64,000 bases of DNA from Paulownia fortunei (taxonomy: Eukaryota > Streptophyta > Magnoliopsida > Lamiales > Paulowniaceae): NCBI GenBank assembly GCA_019321725.1, contig CM033124.1, positions 9,486,001-9,550,000 of the forward strand. Reading direction: 5' to 3'. The notes under the pieces were generated by a model. That model searched no databases. It worked only from the letters and a program-made list of their open reading frames with translations, and was not told the origin of the DNA. Position numbers and translations under genes: made by a program. The first letter of the stretch is position 1; every line of letters begins with the position of its first letter. Positions 36,860-47,880 of the stretch are shown here, one piece after another.

Positions 36860-37285
36860 TAATATGGTATCATACCTTTTAGTAGTACTCTTACTAAGCT
36901 TCAGGTTGTTAAGTGGATTATTGCCTACATCACAAAAAGTTATTAGGGGTGTCGGAGGTTAATCCAGCGAGGACCTTCCAACACTCATGTAAGTTCCAAA
37001 GTAAATAGGTGCAAGCTAAAATTTTTGAGAGCATATAAGTGTGCAATTAATCACATACCTTTTAATAATAAACACTGTGGATATTTATAGTGCTGATATG
37101 AGGATTTTCATGGGATTGAGCCTTATGGCTTAGTGGGCTAACCTAAGCATTATAACCTAATTTGTTTATTATCTTGCGGAGCCCATGAATTCAGTCTATT
37201 GGGTCTTATCTTTGTTCTGACCCATAATCCAAACGGACCTTTTAAACTTAGTCTCTTAGACCTATTTTAGGTTCACGGCCTATCA
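36860..37285 (-). repeat. 3' LTR of gag-only element
   Basis: Homologous to 40524-40936 and, inverted, to 42286-42694. Begins (plus strand) TAATATGGTATCATACC and ends ACGGCCTATCA. It contains the shared phrases AGGGGTGTCGGAG, GCATATAAGTG and CATAATCCAAA. About 420 bp. Confidence 0.85.
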
Positions 37286-37344
37286 TAAGCCCTCCACTCT
37301 CGATTAAACCTCGAGTAGGGGGGATGGTTAAGAGTAGAGAGTAT

Positions 37345-37445
37345 TGGAGTGGGTCACCTTTTAAGATGAGTAGCTTGGGGCTTGTCACCTCTTGGGATGA
37401 ATAGCTTGGAGCATGTCACATTTTGATGTGAGTATCTTGGAGTTG
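37345..37445 (+). repeat. Imperfect short tandem repeats in gag-only element
   Basis: About three copies of a ~35-40 bp unit with GTCACCTTTTAAGATGAGTA, then GCTTGTCACCTCTTGGGATG, then CATGTCACATTTTGATGTGA, each followed by a GCTTGG or ATCTTGG phrase. Confidence 0.7.
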
Positions 37446-38261
37446 CATTTTTTATTTTTGGTGTTAGCCTATTTTGGTTCCCTATGTAGAGGAATTAACT
37501 GTATTTGGGGTGAGCACCTCATTTGGAGAGATAGACTTTTAAACTAAGACATGAGTTCACCATCGATTAATGTCCCATTCACTTAGTAGTTCGGGGCTTG
37601 TCATGGGATTCTTCATTTTATTTAGGTCGACCTTGTAGCATTCGACCAGGGATTCTTTATCCAGGTCGAGCCCGTGGCTCAACATAGGATCTTTTTTAGA
37701 CTTGGAGCGATCCTCCTTCATGCACGAGCGAGGTTTCTTGTCTTCTCCTAGTCATAATCTACGAAGTTGTAGCCCTTCGGTGATAGTCATACCAACTCCA
37801 AATACTTAGGATTTTAGAAGGGATTTTCTTCTGAGAAAATTGACAACATTCTAAGTTTACCTGAGTCTTGGAAAGAAGATGAGTTGTTGTGTATTGTAGC
37901 TTGTGAAACTTGAGGACAACCTAGTAAGGTGCCACCAGAGGTAGCCCTAAAGAGGCCTCGTGACTTTTATCTTGCTTCTGTTCCCCATCTTGGTGCCGGG
38001 AAGGGTTACATTATCCATGGGGTGAATTAAGTAGAATGAGTTCAGTAAGTCAATATGATATCACTCGCCTTGAGGCGTAGCCTGATCGCACTATTATGGA
38101 GGCCCTTTTCGGGAGACTTAGCTCGAGTGAGCTGTTCATCTCATTCTTATGGTTAGTCCATTTACTTAGTTTTTTATCGCTTTATGCCATGGTTATTGCT
38201 CTATACTGGTCATGATGGAAGAAGTAAGTATGATTTATCATATTTGTGAGCTATTAGGGCT

Positions 38262-38510
38262 CTTTGAGCGTGGAGGTTGGTAAGACCTCTTAAGTATGGA
38301 AATCGATAGGGCTCCTCGATGGTGGAGGTCGGTAGGACCTCTCAAGTGTGGAAGCTGGTAGGGCTCATTGAAGGTGTAGGTCAATAGGACCTCTTAAGTG
38401 TGGGAGCCGGTAAGGCTTCTCAAATGAGGAGGCCAGTAGGACCTCGAAGGTGGAGGTCGGTAAGACCTCTTTAGTGTGGGAGCTTGTAGGGTTCATTGAG
38501 TATGCCGTCT
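38262..38510 (+). repeat. Degenerate tandem array in gag-only element, about 60-bp period
   Basis: About four units alternate GGAGGTCGGTAGGACCTCT and GGAGCCGGTAGGGCTC-type half-units, joined by TTAAGTGTGG or TCAAGTGTGG. The half-units have a palindromic core (GGTC...GACC type), which could fold. The array lies between gag and the 3' LTR on the minus strand. It is less AT-rich than the window. Confidence 0.8.
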
Positions 38511-38819
38511 TGAGAGGATTCCTCTTGATTGTCCAGACTAAGCGTATGATAACCTCAATAGGTATCCGGATATCTTAAGGCTGATTTTGCCTTTGACCTC
38601 GAGAGAAGTTCAGTTGAGGGATTCTGGGGACGCGACATTGCTAGAATTTTGTTAAGTATAAGTATGATGCATATAAGCAGAGGTAGTCAGATATAAGAAA
38701 AATTATTTTATTAAAGTAGAAGCAACTTTGCAGATAAAGCAGTTGTTGCCTCTAAGGGTATAACAACATAAATCTAAACAACTTCCTAACGAGTTGGGCA
38801 TAAAATAAAAGATAAACTA

Positions 38820-40000
38820 ACTTATGGCCCTCACGGGCTTAATTCGATGAAAATAAACTAAGTGTATCTACACTTGTACTGCTAGTGGACTCCGCCCATG
38901 GGGCTTCAGGTGATAATTTCTATCACTCATGCTATTGGAAAGTTATCTTCGTTGTACTCCCTTCTGTCTCCACTAGGATGCTCTCGAAATGTGTTGCATG
39001 GTCTTAGGCCGTCAGGATTAGAATGACAATAGTTGTCTTGAGCTTTATCATTTTACTCCATTAGATGGCCATTCTGAATGAACCTCTCGACCTTATTCCT
39101 TAAATGGTGGCACTCTTTTGTGGTGTGCTTGTAGTTCCGGTGGAAGCGATAGTACTTGTCAAATTTCATTCACTTGGAATTCTATCTCATCGATTGAGGT
39201 GGTTATACTAACCTCCACTGCTCAATAACCACCAATATTTTTGACAGCCTATTGGTGAGGGGGGTGAAAAGAGTATAGCCAGATGGGGGTACATTTCATC
39301 TCTATTTCTTCTTCCCCCTTCAACTCTATCTTCTTCCTTTTGCTTTCTCTTTCCAAGAGCATTCACTCATGTTATTCCCTCTATCCGAATATATTTCTCT
39401 ACTCGCCTTAAGAGCTCTTTGAAGGTAATGGAAGGTCTCCTTGAACCTTCTGTAATTGAGGTTTTCCTGCATAATTCAAGCTAGTAGCTCGTGATTCACA
39501 TGGGTGACCTTATGAACTTCTTCCACAAAATGTTGTACGTATTCATGGAGTGGCTCCCCATCCCTTTGGGTAATTTTGAATAGGGATACTACAATCTTCG
39601 AGTACTTGCGATTGATGGAGAATTGGTTCAAGAACCTTTAAGTTAATTGCTCAAGGCTAGTGATACTTCCAGCTGGTAATTGATTGAACCATGTCAAAAC
39701 GTGCTTGGAGAGAGTAGTACGGAATATCTTGCAGTAGTCGACGTCACTCAAATAGTTCAAGTTTGCTTTGGTGTAAAACTTATCGAGATGCTCTTGTGGA
39801 TCACCAGTTCCATCAAACTCAGTAAAGTTGGCTCTCTTGACTCTACAAATAGGGACTCGGCCAACATAGCGAGGGAGAATGGGCTTCGCTTGGGGGGAGT
39901 ACTTTCCTTAATGGGAAGCAATCTTTCTTTTGATCGTGCAAGTCTGCTGGGTGAATAGGTGACATAGTATGTGTCACCCTCATTTCCTCTTGTTTCTTTG
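38820..40000 (-). pseudogene. Gypsy-type gag (retrotransposon gag domain) remnant
   Basis: Minus-strand frames read VKRANFTEFDGTGDPQEHLD near 39840, then KFYTKANLNYLSDVDYCKIF, RTTLSKHVLTWFNQLPAGSI, TSLEQLT(stop)RFLNQFSINR, GEPLHEYVQHFVEEVHKV and, further on, YYRFHRNYKHTTKECHHLRN (a partial zinc knuckle with H and C kept, start C lost) and KVERFIQNGHL. This matches the Retrotrans_gag pattern of plant Gypsy Tat-type elements. At least two stops make it non-functional. Confidence 0.8.
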
Positions 40001-40171
40001 TATGATCACTCTGCACCTAGTTGTTTCTCACCTCTATAGCATATTGACTTCCGTGGAGTAACTGAGGGGGCTCTTCTCTATACTGGTTAGCAGCACTGCG
40101 CCCCGCCGCCTCACTCCTTTGTTCGGTCCACTCGTGAACTGAACTAGGCCTCGACTTCAGTAAAGTGAGTT

Positions 40172-40195
40172 GGGGGGGGGGGGGGAGGGAGGGGG
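40172..40195 (+). other. Poly-G tract with G-quadruplex potential
   Basis: A run of fourteen Gs, then AGGGAGGGGG. On the minus strand it lies upstream of gag in the retrotransposon leader. A similar run is at 10895-10909 (GGGGGGAGGGGGGGG). Homopolymer length is prone to sequencing error. Confidence 0.6.
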
Positions 40196-40523
40196 CTCCT
40201 CTCTATGTTGGTCATCAACAAAGTGTGCAATTACTTCATCTGCTACGTGGATTGTTGCTTCTTCAATTATGATCCTCAATGTTTTATGGGTCATGTGTAA
40301 TACTGGTTCTTTCTAACGAGGAGAAGGTTGATCTCTTAAGTTAGCTGAAGATGGATGATGGTCGCTTCCAGCACAACGGGCACCTCCAATAAGGGGGTCG
40401 CCTCAATTTCTACAAGTGCCTCTGGTAGGGGAGTTGCCTTAGGTGTTGGCTGCTCTCATGGATTTGGAACTTGATCGCATTCTCAATGATTAGACAATGA
40501 GTTTCCCACAGACGATACCAAAA

Positions 40524-40936
40524 TAATATGGTATCACTTTTTTAGTGGTCCTCCTGCTAAATTTTGGATTGTTGAGTGGGTCACTGCCTACATTACAAAA
40601 AAATAATTAGGGGTGTCGGAATTGACCCGACAAGGATCCTCCGACTCTTAAGTCAGTTCCATAACAAATACATACAAGCTAGAAATTTTGATAGCATATA
40701 AGTGCGTAATTAATTGCATACTTTTTAATAATAAAGATTGAGGGTATTTATAGTATTAATATGAAATTTTTCGTGGAATTGGATCTTTTGGCCTATTGGG
40801 CTTAACATAAGCATTATAGCTCATTTTATTTATTATCTTGTAGAGGTTATGAACTCGATTTATTAAATTTTCTCTTTATTTCGATCCATAATCCAAATAG
40901 AATTATTGAATTTATCATTTGGACCTATTTGCATCA
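40524..40936 (-). repeat. 5' LTR of gag-only element
   Basis: About 410 bp, homologous to 36860-37285. Begins (plus strand) TAATATGGTATCACTTT and ends CCTATTTGCATCA. Divergence between the LTRs is high by eye (many substitutions and small indels), so the insertion is old. Confidence 0.85.
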
Positions 40937-40944
40937 CATATTAT

Positions 40945-41030
40945 ATTGCATTTTTTTTCTTTAACTCATATTTTATGTGCAATATTATGAAACTTAGTTT
41001 TGCTAAGTGTAGAAAAACCAATTATAGTAT
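40945..41030 (+). repeat. Dispersed repeat family R1, copy D
   Basis: TTGCATTTTTTTTC then CTCATATTTTATGTGCAATA and AAGTGTAGAAAAACC match the R1 copies at 36.35-36.6 kb. It starts just outside the right LTR, and R1 copy C ends near the left LTR, so the retrotransposon may sit inside an R1 array. Confidence 0.55.
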
Positions 41031-41358
41031 GCATGGAACCGGCATGGACGAGAAACAATTCAGGCAAAATTATAAAACTTTGTTGAATATTTGCTTATTC
41101 TTATTACTTGTGGTTTCCATGTCTTTTCAATGTTAAATAACTTTATTACCCTATATTTCGTATTGAATTTTTCTATCATAAATTATAAATTTATTTTCCC
41201 AAATTTGATTTCGAATTTATTTTCTTAAGGTTATTTTGAATTGAATTAGTGGTATTTTTACCTATACAACTGTTAAACGGTCGAGGTGTAATTACAATTT
41301 TGAATGTTTACGAGCTATTTAGGAGTCCAAAGTGTATTTTACCTTGTAACATATATAT

Positions 41359-41390
<32 letters not shown>

Positions 41391-42285
41391 TATTTAACAC
41401 ACTTTAATCATGTAAATCACAATTACCTTATTATCCACTAACTTTTGTTCAAGTCTTTCCACCTATACATGGCATCATTTTCTTCATTTGGTTATGCCGC
41501 CGCCGACTACACAAAAAGGAGAATTTTATTTGTTGAAAAAGGAGCTCCGGATGTAACTTGTTTGAAATTTGTGTTTTGAGTCAAATATAACAATTGCCGA
41601 TTGTTATATAAGACAAGTCAAAAAGTATTGTTATTGGACTCACAAGAATATTTTATTGCAATGAACTTAACCTTGGCCTGAAATTTATTTTTGTTCTTTT
41701 TAACCATAATTTGTATTTTCACCAATAATTCACATTATACTATATATGTCCCTAGTTCCCCTATGTATATAACGAGAGCTCCTCCATGACGGTCGAGGTA
41801 ATAGGTTATGGCATATGTTAGAACACGCTTTCAATGAAGCATGCTTTGCATGGAGACAAACTTATAATGGAGATAAATACAAGTGTCGAAATTAATTTCA
41901 CTTTACTTTGATTTACTTTGGCTCAATATTAATTTACTTTCTTATCTTATATTTTTAATTATATCATTTTATTTTTATATTATAATTTATTTTTAATTTA
42001 TCTCCGTTTACTTTTAGTTATTTCACCACATTCCCTCTTTACTCTTGAAAATGGTCAAGTTATTTGTTTTAAATGATCGAAATGATCTTATTATTTTTTT
42101 TTTGTATTTAATTAGTTTTTTATTAATATTTTAATCATATTTTAAATTAATAGACTTATATGTATATTTTTATAATTTTTTCAACATAATTATTTTATAT
42201 CGAGTCAGATTACAGGGATAACGTGATGCAATTGAGATTAACGGTAAAATGGAATTAACTATTTTTATAAAACATAAAATAGATC
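41031..42285. other. AT-rich spacer with microsatellite
   Basis: Holds an (AC)14 microsatellite at 41363-41390. No gene recognised. Small GC-balanced patches at 41490-41560 and 41775-41880 could be old gene fragments, but I cannot name them. Confidence 0.5.
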
Positions 42286-42694
42286 CGATACGCTATAAAC
42301 CCTAAATAGACTCAATATGCTAAGTTTAAGAGACCTATTCGAATTGTAAATTTGAACAAAGATACAATTCAATAAATCAAATTTATGGGGTCCGCAAGTT
42401 TGAGTTATAAAGCTCCGGCTAAACCCACTCAGGCCTAAGGGCCCAAATCAATGAAAACCATCATATATACACTATAAATACTATCAATTTTTATTATTAA
42501 AAGGTACAAAATTAATTACGCACTTATATACTTTCAAGATTTATGACTTACATCTACTTATTTTGAAACTAACTTAAACATCAATTGGTTTTCACCGTGT
42601 CAACCCCCAACACCCTTAATGATTTTTTGTGATACAAACACCGATTTACTCAACAATCCGAATTCATCAAGAATATTACTAAAAGGTGATAACA
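42286..42694 (+). repeat. Inverted relic (solo) LTR of the gag-only element family
   Basis: The reverse complement of this 409-bp stretch matches the two LTRs at 36860-37285 and 40524-40936: for example CACCTTTTAGTAATATTCTT against ACCTTTTAGTAGTACTCTTA, ATTAAGGGTGTTGGGGGTTG against ATTAGGGGTGTCGGAGGTTA, and CATAAGTGC-type and TTAATAATAAA phrases in the same order. No gag adjoins it. Solo LTRs arise by recombination between the two LTRs of one element. No clear target duplication flanks it. Confidence 0.75.
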
Positions 42695-42951
42695 AAGTTA
42701 AGTTATTTTATCATCAATGAGACAATATAACTTTAATAAAAAAAGAAGAACCATCTATACTTTGTAATCATAAATTAAAAAACTAAAGAATAGAATCAAC
42801 GACACATCGTGCTTAACCAAACAACAAATACCAACCAATAACCTAAAACTAGAAGCTCATAATCAACTGCTTTTCCCAATAACCCAACAAAAACAAATTG
42901 TCAACAACATCACAAATACATGAAAAACATTAGAATGGAAACCTCTTAGTT

Positions 42952-44634
42952 TTAGGCTCTTTTAGGAAGGGCCAAGGATGAGAAAACAGATGAAACGACG
43001 GAGAAGACGAATCCCAGAAAACAAAGGCTAGCAGCAGCATTGGTGGTGTTGATAAAATGGCTGATACCTAAGTTTTTCACATCTATTAGGCTGTTCAAAT
43101 CTTGGGTCATTCCGAAGCTTGCAGCAGCCCCCGTGGCAAGTATATACGAAACAGCCTGCTCATAACAATTTTTTTTACTAATATTAAACAACTTTAATAT
43201 AAAGAAGCAAAGAATTAGTATGTAATAAAAAAATAATTGACCAATTTTATTTCTTTACGAGATATAATTTAATCAACTAGAGTATCCACGTTTATTATCT
43301 TTCTTGTTTCATGATATAATGTATTTTATTTTTTTCCGGTTTTTTTTTTTTTTTTTGGCTTTTCTTTGCCTCATTTTCCTCCGCCATGAAATTATATTAT
43401 AATTTTTGTCAAGTGAATGTATTGTAGAGGCCATACCTTGTCACCATAGAAGTCAACGTAAACGAGGCCATGTCCTCCAAGTCGATTTCCCGTGCTCACT
43501 TGAAATATTGTGAAGGCAGTTTGCACGACTGTGTAGGCTAGGCCAATCACGATTGTAGCACATAGATATCTGCCATCACCATCGGGTAGATTAATTACTA
43601 TTATGTGAAATATTTAAGATAAATATGAAGAAAATTTTGAAGCTCGAGCTACACAAATATATATATATATATATTATATTCTTGAATATTGAGTTATTTA
43701 ATTTAATTAAATGAAATTACCCAAACTTAAGGCTTGACAGCTAGTTATTTTGGGCTTGAACTCAGCTCGGACTTTTAAGTACAATAGAAATTGTTTACGT
43801 GGTTGCTCGAGTGTGCTTTACGGAAACTCCAGTAATCAATTCTTTTTTATTATTTCTTTTTGAAGTTATATCTATTGTCTAATTGATTATACTTAATAAA
43901 AACTCCTCTTGGCCCAAAATTATGTGTCTGTTGGTGTTGTTGGCTATTTATTAGTAATTTTCTAATTGCAATAATAAATAATTGAATTAATTTTTCTTCA
44001 ATCTAATTGAATAAAGTTTAAAAAAATAATTGGGGTGATTTGAAATTTAGTACTTTAAGATTGCCAAATTTGATAAGTTTTAAAGTATCAAAATAATTTA
44101 ATTTTGTAGTACAACAAAAAGAGCAACAATTTCAAAATAATAAAAGTATTAGAGGTATAACGATTTTACAAGCCCCTCGTGAGCTAAATTAGAATTTGAC
44201 CCAATTAATTACCTTGAGCCAATTTGAGATAGATTTAAATTCAAATTCAAATATTACTCAAGCTAACTCGAAATAATCCCTAAAATCAAAGTTATTGATC
44301 AATGAAAACATGGAAATGAAAAAGCTCACAAGCTGACTCTACTAATTTGCGATCCTAACTAAAATAAAATAATAAAAATAAAAATAAAAATAAAAATAAA
44401 TTAAAAAATAAAAATTGTAAATATATCAATCATATATCCACCACCATATATGTATACTTACCGAAATGCCTTGAAATCTTTAAATCTGACTTTGATATCG
44501 ACATAATCCGAAACTGAAGCTGTTCCAGTGGCCGTAGTGAGGAGGATAAGCGATATCAGCAGGCACACGAACGTTAGGATCCTTACGATCAGAGAGACGA
44601 ACGGAGAAACCGCGTTGGAAGGTGGTGGAGCCAT
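42952..44634 (-). CDS. CASPL4D1: CASP-like membrane protein, subfamily 4D
   Basis: CASP-like proteins are four-helix plasma-membrane proteins related to the scaffolds that place the Casparian strip; most, including the 4D group, have no fully defined role. Three exons: 44462-44634, 43437-43569 and 42952-43155, stop TAA at 42952-42954. Phases agree and the spliced protein is 169 aa, a usual family length. TM1 about 13-36 ([20 protein letters not shown], with the conserved Arg), TM2 about 60-82 ([19 protein letters not shown]), TM3 about 103-122, TM4 about 143-165. The family's FDFYGDK-type motif is VDFYGDK with the conserved Asp, and the end is SSLALPKRA. Both introns have GT-AG ends. Start ATG at 44634 is the first and gives the usual MAPPP start. 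The subfamily was chosen by remembered similarity to Arabidopsis CASPL4D1; 4D2 is an alternative. Appears intact. Confidence 0.9.
43156..44461 (-). other. CASP-like gene introns (43156-43436 and 43570-44461)
   Basis: Intron 2 (43156-43436, 281 bp): donor AAG|GTATGG, acceptor TGAGCAG. Intron 1 (43570-44461, 892 bp): donor TTTCG|GTAAGT, acceptor GATGGCAG. Intron 1 has an (AAATA)n run at 44364-44403 and an AT-rich, TE-free inside. Exon 2 lies between them. Confidence 0.9.
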
Positions 44635-44744
44635 TGATTTGATTCTCGCCTTCAGCTTAATTTTCCTGTATTATTGCTAATAATCTCACTGACAAACTAA
44701 TGCTGTGGAGTTGAATTTACACACAGAGAGAATATCAGCTGCAG

Positions 44745-44756
44745 TTTTTATAAAGT
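44745..44756 (-). promoter_or_regulatory. CASP-like gene TATA box
   Basis: Minus strand ACTTTATAAAAACTGC, TATAAAA core at about 44747-44754, about 115 bp upstream of the ATG. It would leave a leader of about 80 bp. No other upstream motif was assigned. Confidence 0.6.
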
Positions 44757-46582
44757 GGAGGGACGGGTCTGACAAGGTAGTCGTCCTTTGTAAGTTTATA
44801 CATTATATTTTAAAATTTTATTCTTTTAAAAATTATAAAATTGAAAATATTTTTTGCTCACTACTTTTAAGAAAAAAATTTAAATTTCTGGTTCCGTTCC
44901 TATACTATACATCCAAATAATTATTAATTCAATAATTTTAAATGGATTAAAACGAGAATTTTACATTTTCTTGGGTGTGTGAAAATCATGGTTGACCTCG
45001 ACCTCATAACCTTAGCAAGTCAATGAGCAATGCATGGAATTTCCCACATGGGGAGTTTACTTATAATTTATTTGTTTATTGTATTTGACCCTAGAATGAT
45101 GGGGGAATTTGTGCTTTGAGGCCATGCAAACAACAAACTGTAATTGGCTGTCAAGTGATTGGATTTTCATAAGTTGGGTTGTTAACATTCTTCAAACATA
45201 TTGAAGAAATTGATGATGCGTAAATCTCCTTGTTTTTTAAGGTCCACCAACTTGCTATTTCTCAAAAAATTACAGAAATTATTTTTGAAATCTGACATAT
45301 TAAAAAAAAATTATATTTTGAAATTTCAAATACCTTCTTGAAGTTTTACAGATAAACTATTTATAAATACTCTCCTCAATTTGATAAATAAAAAAAATAT
45401 AAAAAAGGTTCTTATAATTTACAAATTTAGAGATATTTTTTGTAAATATCCCAAAAAGATAGTTTCTGTAATTTTTACCTATCAATTATTGGAAACGGAT
45501 GGAAATTACAGACGCAGTGCCGTTTTGATACAAGACTTTTGCTTAATTGTCATGTGAAATTTGTCCATGATAGTTACATTTTGAGGGTTTTTGTCCAAAA
45601 TACATGCCAAAATTTCATTGATCCTTATTTTGGTACTTTTTCTAATTAATTTTTTTTAATATTGATATACCTTTTTTATCCCTCAATCAGAAGTAAATTG
45701 CTTGGAATCATGTGCAAATATGACAATTAATCAAAATCCGTATATCAAAATAGTTTTTACTCATTGAAATAAATAATGATGTGAAAGATCTCTTGTTATT
45801 TTAGGACCAACTTGCTATTTCTCAATAAATTAACTATGGGTGTTTGGATTGAAATTGCATATATATATATAAATATATATTAAATGACAATATTAATTTT
45901 CACAAATTAATAATGATATTGATAATTAGTGAAACAAGAATTGCTGTATAAGTTATTTTATCAATATTTAACAGTATATGTATAGTTAATAATTCAGTGA
46001 TAACAAAACTTATCAAAATGATATATTGTTATGATTAATATAATTAGATTTTGGACTATGAATAAGCTTGATGTTTAACAGACCCCAAAACTTCTATAAC
46101 TTATTGTTTTTGATAGGATATCAATGTAAGGCTATTTTTGAGCAGACTTGAAAGAAATAGTGGATTTGAAAATCTAACTTGAACTCAAGAAGAGTTCCAA
46201 GCAATAGACAACGAAGTCCCGAAGCAGAAGCTCAGTGGTAGCCATGTGGATGATGCAGAAGCAAAGTGAAGGCCAAGCTGAGTGACCAATGGAAATCAGC
46301 ATGTCTAAATGTTAGGTGGTAGATAAGTCATAGTCAACGGATACTCCTATCCATCAGGAAAGGACTATAAGGAAGGGCAATATGTATATAAAGACTGCAA
46401 AAAGGATGTCGGATAACCACGATTGCAAGGGATTGATTTCAAGGCATAAAGTTTATAACTGACAAAATTTTCGAAGCATATATAAGAGGGACTTCCAAAG
46501 AAATAGATAAAAGAAAACTTTTGAGCAACTCTCTCTCGTGCTATCAAAGTGATGCGGCATATACACTTTTCGATAGTTGAAT
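44757..46582. other. AT-rich spacer
   Basis: No gene seen. A patch at 46130-46560 with more balanced composition (GAAGTCCCGAAGCAGAAGCT and similar) reads like an old retrotransposon leader or LTR, but no coding remnant is attached. Confidence 0.45.
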
Positions 46583-46766
46583 TGACGAAAGTCAGTTCCT
46601 TATAAATTAATTTATCTTTAGAAAATTTCTTGAATGTTGGTACTTGCCCATATAAACAACAACTTAATTCATAATGACGAAAGTCAGATCCTTATTAATT
46701 AATTTATCTTTAAAAAATTTCTTGAATGTTAGTATTTGTCCATATAAACAACAACTTAATTCATAA
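46583..46766 (+). repeat. Tandem duplication, 92-bp unit
   Basis: 46583-46674 and 46675-46766, both starting TGACGAAAGTCAG and ending AACAACTTAATTCATAA, with about seven differences. Immediately followed by another, unrelated tandem duplication. Confidence 0.95.
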
Positions 46767-46775
46767 TACGCTAGT

Positions 46776-46925
46776 ACTACGAGAAATAAATAAAACGTTA
46801 CCTTTAAAATAAAATGATTAGAGTATTTATACGTGTTATTTATAAGATTTACCACGGGAAATAAATAAAATGATACCTTTAAAATAAAATGATTAGAGTA
46901 TTTATACGTGTTATTTATGAGATTT
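46776..46925 (+). repeat. Tandem duplication, 75-bp unit
   Basis: 46776-46850 and 46851-46925. Both contain GAAATAAATAAAA, ACCTTTAAAATAAAATGATT and AGAGTATTTATACGTGTTAT, with about six differences. The minus-strand open frame through it reads a duplicated peptide only because of the repeat. Confidence 0.95.
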
Positions 46926-47880
46926 GAATCTATTGAATTGAATTTTTTATTTATTGGGGTCAAGTTATTATTCCTGGGCTTAACTAAAATATGCCCAAAA
47001 ATTTGAAGTGATTGAGCAAGCAAAGCTAAAAGGCAAAAAGTTAATCCAAGTCACAAAAGAGCTGTCCAATAAACTTAGCCTGAGTGGTTGAAATTTAAAT
47101 GAAAGGAACTGATTTAGAACTAGAAGTTGTATTTAAGCCACAAAATGTTATTTTATTCTATACTTTTATTTCCAACGGAGCTTTATGTAGGCTAGTTCTA
47201 ATCTAAGTAAAGCTTTGTATACGTTCACTTAAGAAATTGTATAGTTATGAGGGAATTGAGTCCTGTAAACATATGTAGTTTGTGGATGAGATTCTGTGTT
47301 TATTTGGAGAATGATTACTCTATCTTCAAAGTATATATGTTAAGGATGATAATAATTGCCTTCAAATATCTACTTGAAATGAGTTTTTATTATTATAAAT
47401 GAAATTTAATGGACTTTAAATTTTTATTTTCAAACTCGTTCCGTTGCGAATCCATTCTATTTAATTTTTTTATTTTTATAAAATTTATTATATATATGTA
47501 GTATTTTTTAATATATATATATATATATTAGAAAATTTTAGTGTATTATTTCACAAAAAATATATTTTTTAATATTTTTAAAATAAAAAAAATAGATTTA
47601 GCAGGTTTAATCGATCAACTCCGAATATAAATTTAAAATTTTTTTGGTGAAGTTTGGCTAAATCACCCCAAATGCGCCCTATTACTATTCCTATATACTA
47701 TACTATAATTTTTTTTTCATGTTTACTTTTTAAACATTTTACATTTCCTATATCTAACTTACGGTTCATTGTTTAACTTGTTTTGTTGCATAATTTTCAA
47801 AGAGCACGAGCAAAACATTAGGTTACTTGTTAACAGAGTTGACTAACTAATAAACAGAATTTAACATTTGACTTTTCATA

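Larger units (their letters stand above)
36860..40936 (-). mobile_element. Non-autonomous LTR retrotransposon with gag only (TR-GAG/LARD type)
   Basis: Two ~410-425 bp direct LTRs flank 3.2 kb of inside sequence in minus orientation. Just inside the right (5') LTR, the minus strand reads TTTTGGTATCGTCTGTGGGA, a mutated version of the TGGCGCCGTCTGTGGGAA primer-binding and leader sequence of Gypsy-type elements. It is followed by a Gypsy gag (about 40000-38800). No protease, reverse transcriptase, RNase H or integrase is visible; the rest is non-coding and carries tandem repeats. It would depend on a partner element for copying. Confidence 0.8.

Noticed and set aside
38262..38510. Regularly repeated units that might suggest a CRISPR array
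   Set aside because: Units are contiguous and degenerate without unique spacers, and the DNA is plant nuclear.
39680..39958. 92-codon plus-strand open frame
   Set aside because: Antisense shadow of the Gypsy-type gag, whose motifs are clear on the minus strand.
46664..47023. 119-codon minus-strand frame with an internal peptide repeat
   Set aside because: The repeated peptide is produced by the 75-bp DNA tandem duplication; composition is not protein-like.
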